Shown here piece by piece: positions 5,488 to 7,521 of a DNA stretch of 7,521 nucleotides. The DNA is from an uncultured Ruminococcus sp. (lineage in GTDB: Bacteria; Bacillota; Clostridia; Oscillospirales; Ruminococcaceae): assembly GCA_947167535.1 (NCBI GenBank), contig CAMVIL010000051.1:1-7521 (forward strand). Direction: 5' to 3'. Below the pieces are notes generated by a model. It made no database searches. It was not told the origin of the DNA and saw only the letters and a list, made by a program, of their open reading frames with translations. Within the stretch, counting starts at the first letter, position 1, and each line of letters starts with the position of its first letter. The translations under genes were made by a program, and so were the position numbers.

Positions 5488-5955
5488 ATGGCAAACGAAT
5501 TTAAAGCAATCGAAACTCAGGAAGACTTCGACGCGGCGATAAAGGCGCGTCTTGACCGCAACACAAAGACCGTCACCGACGAGGTGAAAAAGAGCTATGA
5601 GGGATATATCTCTCCCGACGAAGCGAAGGAACTCACCGACCGCGTGGACTCGCTGACAAAAGCGCTCACCGAGAAGGACACGTCTATCGCAGACCTTACG
5701 GCGAAGAACAAAGCCTACGAGACCGCTTCGGTAAAAGCGCGTATCGCCCACGAAAAGGGTCTGCCTTTTGAGCTTGCGGAACGTCTTTCGGGCGAGACCG
5801 AGGAGGACATTTCCGCAGATGCGGATAAGCTCGCGCAGTTCGTTTCGGCGGGCAGAGCGCCCGCACCGCTCTACGAGCCGCAAGGCAGCGTCGGAGCGGG
5901 AGTGAAAAACGAGTACGCGGCTGCCGCCAGCCTGCTCGACAGCCTTACAAATTAA
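5488..5955 (+). CDS. Capsid scaffolding protein (DUF4355-like)
   Basis: 155 aa, acidic and almost wholly helical. The N-terminus EFKAIETQEDFDAAIKARLD is typical of small Firmicutes phage scaffolds. A predicted coiled coil follows (about 45-80, SLTKALTEKDTSIADLTAKN), then a helical pair (about 80-125) and a flexible Ala/Pro/Gly-rich tail (126-155) that would contact the capsid protein. Scaffolds of this kind assemble inside the procapsid and are expelled before DNA entry. No prohead protease is visible nearby, and the capsid protein lacks an obvious N-terminal delta domain, consistent with a separate scaffold. ATG 5488 follows GGAAAGGA (5472-5479) with eight bases between. The capsid gene starts 15 nt after its stop. 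Confidence 0.85.
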   Translation: MANEFKAIETQEDFDAAIKARLDRNTKTVTDEVKKSYEGYISPDEAKELTDRVDSLTKALTEKDTSIADLTAKNKAYETASVKARIAHEKGLPFELAERLSGETEEDISADADKLAQFVSAGRAPAPLYEPQGSVGAGVKNEYAAAASLLDSLTN

Positions 5956-5970
5956 AAGGAGGAAAACACA

Positions 5971-7260
5971 ATGAGTAAGATAACCAACACTCAGGCGCTT
6001 TTTACGCCCGATCTTGTCAAGAAGATGATAAATCAGGTCAAGGGACATTCGGCGCTTGCCAAGCTCTGCGCGGGCGAGCCTATCCCCTTCGCGGGCATTG
6101 ATATGTTCACTTTCTCGATGGACGACGAGGCTTGTATCGTTGGCGAAGGCGGCGCAAAGCCTGCCGGAAACGCGGCGCTTGCTCCTGTTTCCATCAAGCC
6201 GATAAAGTTCCTTTACCAGCACAGAGTTACCGACGAGTTCATGAACCTTGTGCGCGAAAAGCAGCTGCCTTACCTTAAAGAGTTCATCGACGGCGCTTCC
6301 AAGAAGATGGCGCGTGCGCTCGATATCTCGGCGTTCCACGGCGTGAACCCCTATGACAGACGCGCTTCCGATACCATCGGCTCCAACAGCTTCGACGGCA
6401 AGGTGACGAGGACGGTCAACTTCCTCGCAAGCTATCCCGATGACAACGTTGATGACGCAATAGCGCTTATCCCCGACGCGGATATCTCGGGCATCGCCAT
6501 GTCCGCCGACTTCGGCGCGGCTCTCGGCAAGATGAAGATGGCGGACTCTCACGCGGCTATGTACCCCGAGTTCCGCTTCGGCGGCAAGCCCGACAAGTTC
6601 GGCGGCGGGCTCTCCTGCGACGTCAACAACACCGTGAACTTCAACTCCTGCGCCGATGAAGCCATCGTCGGCGACTACGCGAATGCCTTCCGCTGGGGCT
6701 ACGCCGAGCGCATGAAGTTCGAGATCATCGAGACGGGCGACCCCGACGGTCTGGGCGACCTCAAGAGACACAATCAGATCTGTCTCCGTGTGGAGACCTA
6801 CATCGGCTGGGGCATACTCGACCCGAACGCATTCGCCCGTGTCGTGAACACCTCGACCTTCGCGGGACCTGCCGCGGCGGCTACTGCGGCGGCAAAGATG
6901 TTCGAGGTCAACGTAAGCTCCATGCAGACCGGCGTGAACGTAGCAAACGGCGCGATCACCGGCACGCTCAAGTACATGAAGGCGGACAACGGTATCACGA
7001 GCGTATGGGGCAAGGGCAACTTCCTGTGTCTCGACTTTAGCGCGACCGATTGGAGCGCCTACAGCTCCGTTATGGTGGGTCTCGACAATTCTGTCAGCGG
7101 CAAGCTTGTTGATGTTCTCACCGACCCCGACAAAAACGGCGTGTTCAAGATCACGAACAAGGAGACCCAGCGCTTCATGATAGTTGCGACCTCCGCCGAC
7201 GGCAGACAGGTACACAAGCAGTATTTCGACCTCAGCGGACTGCTCTGCGAGGTGCAGTAA
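5971..7260 (+). CDS. Major capsid protein, HK97 fold, with extra C-terminal domain
   Basis: 429 aa. Residues 1-293 form the HK97-like core: an N-arm (SKITNTQALFTPDLVKKM), the strand/loop FTFSMDDEACIVGEGGAKP (47-65) with the conserved G-E-G-x-x-K-P turn, the spine-helix region YLKEFIDGASKKMARALDIS (101-120), P- and A-domains, and a closing ETYIGWGILDPNAFARV (275-291). An Ala-rich linker (300-309) joins a C-terminal domain (310-429) with alternating hydrophobic strands, NGAITGTLKY, FLCLDFSATDW, RFMIVATSADG and QYFDLSGL. This resembles the beta-rich or Ig-like domains some Firmicutes capsid proteins expose on the shell as built-in decoration. The ribosome site AAAGGAGG (5955-5962), eight bases before ATG, is the best of the structural genes, fitting the most abundant particle protein. 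An adjacent scaffold and no protease suggest uncleaved assembly. Confidence 0.93.
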   Translation: MSKITNTQALFTPDLVKKMINQVKGHSALAKLCAGEPIPFAGIDMFTFSMDDEACIVGEGGAKPAGNAALAPVSIKPIKFLYQHRVTDEFMNLVREKQLPYLKEFIDGASKKMARALDISAFHGVNPYDRRASDTIGSNSFDGKVTRTVNFLASYPDDNVDDAIALIPDADISGIAMSADFGAALGKMKMADSHAAMYPEFRFGGKPDKFGGGLSCDVNNTVNFNSCADEAIVGDYANAFRWGYAERMKFEIIETGDPDGLGDLKRHNQICLRVETYIGWGILDPNAFARVVNTSTFAGPAAAATAAAKMFEVNVSSMQTGVNVANGAITGTLKYMKADNGITSVWGKGNFLCLDFSATDWSAYSSVMVGLDNSVSGKLVDVLTDPDKNGVFKITNKETQRFMIVATSADGRQVHKQYFDLSGLLCEVQ

Positions 7261-7263
7261 CCA

Positions 7264-7512
7264 ATGGGCGCGGTATATGCGAGCGTGGCAGACGTGGCGC
7301 TTCTGCGCCCGCTGACCGCGCAGGAACGTGAGCAGGCGGAAACGCTTCTCGTGAGCGCTTCGGCAAAGCTCCGCATTATTGCGGGGAAATACGGCAGGGA
7401 CCTTGACGGGCTCATCGCCGCAAACGAGGACTACGGCGCAGTCGTTAAGGCAGCCGTCACGCAGGCGGTCATCGGAACAACATCGCCCAACGAGAAATTT
7501 TGTGCAAATTGA
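7264..7512 (+). CDS. Head-tail connector (Gp19/Gp15/Gp42-like), apparently truncated
   Basis: 82 aa. Residues about 4-75 (YASVADVALLRPLTAQEREQ through AVVKAAVTQAVIG) match the helical core of small phage connectors of the Gp19/Gp15/Gp42 type, which bind beneath the portal or form the head-completion ring. Family members are usually about 110-140 aa and continue with a Ser/Tyr/Gly-rich segment and a GGGL-type strand. Here the frame runs into AT-rich DNA (NEKFCAN) and stops at 7510-7512. The ATG is three bases after the capsid stop, with GAGGTG (7249-7254) inside the capsid gene as ribosome site. The short end could be a true variant, a frameshift, or an insertion or assembly junction near 7490. 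The window ends too soon to tell. Confidence 0.75.
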   Translation: MGAVYASVADVALLRPLTAQEREQAETLLVSASAKLRIIAGKYGRDLDGLIAANEDYGAVVKAAVTQAVIGTTSPNEKFCAN

Positions 7513-7521
7513 TTGTAAGTC

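Noticed and set aside
5341..7215. 624-codon open frame on the - strand
   Set aside because: It is antisense to scaffold and capsid genes that match known families and have good ribosome sites. GC-rich codon use leaves the opposite strand open, and its product is an Arg/Val/Leu-rich, low-information sequence.

Overview
The window is a head-morphogenesis module of a tailed dsDNA phage or prophage. Every gene is on the + strand and tightly packed. Nothing in it names the host. The purine-rich Shine-Dalgarno sites (AAAGGAGG, GAGGTGAT), the GC-rich phage backbone, the Firmicutes-type families (SPP1 Gp6-like portal, Terminase_1, DUF4355-like scaffold, Gp19/Gp15/Gp42 connector) and a NrdD-like tail protein fit an anaerobic gut Clostridia host, for example Ruminococcus or another Oscillospiraceae. 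That assignment is inference. No integrase, attachment site, small terminase, tail or lysis gene lies inside the window.

Left part (1-2738). A MuF minor head protein (33-1541) has an AT-rich C-terminal third carrying an HExxH zincin motif, the arrangement of a phage-borne polymorphic toxin. A 56-codon gene (1546-1716) follows directly, with a strong ribosome site overlapping the toxin stop codon, and is a candidate immunity gene. A consensus promoter (TTGACA, 17 bp, TATAAT; 1414-1442) lies inside the end of the toxin gene, and a hairpin terminator (1731-1763) closes the small gene, so it looks like an independently transcribed 'moron' unit. Next come a small helical protein resembling crAss001_48-related proteins (1794-2141), a second hairpin of the same design (2145-2174), a 90-aa protein ending in a segment like the glycyl-radical tail of anaerobic ribonucleotide reductase NrdD (2197-2469), and an overlapping 54-aa zinc-ribbon gene (2466-2630). 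An approximately 108-nt noncoding stretch full of inverted repeats precedes the portal gene.

Right part (2739-7521). Portal, large terminase, scaffold, major capsid protein with an extra C-terminal domain, and the start of a head-tail connector follow in order. Scaffold and capsid protein build the procapsid, the portal forms the DNA entry vertex, the terminase packages DNA through it, MuF sits in or near the portal/capsid interior, and the connector closes the head.

The order MuF - portal - terminase is unusual, because terminase - portal - MuF is the common order. The connector reading frame ends early in an abruptly AT-rich sequence at the window edge. The most interesting material is the MuF-metallopeptidase/immunity unit with its embedded promoter, and the pair of genes resembling a split NrdD C-terminus.
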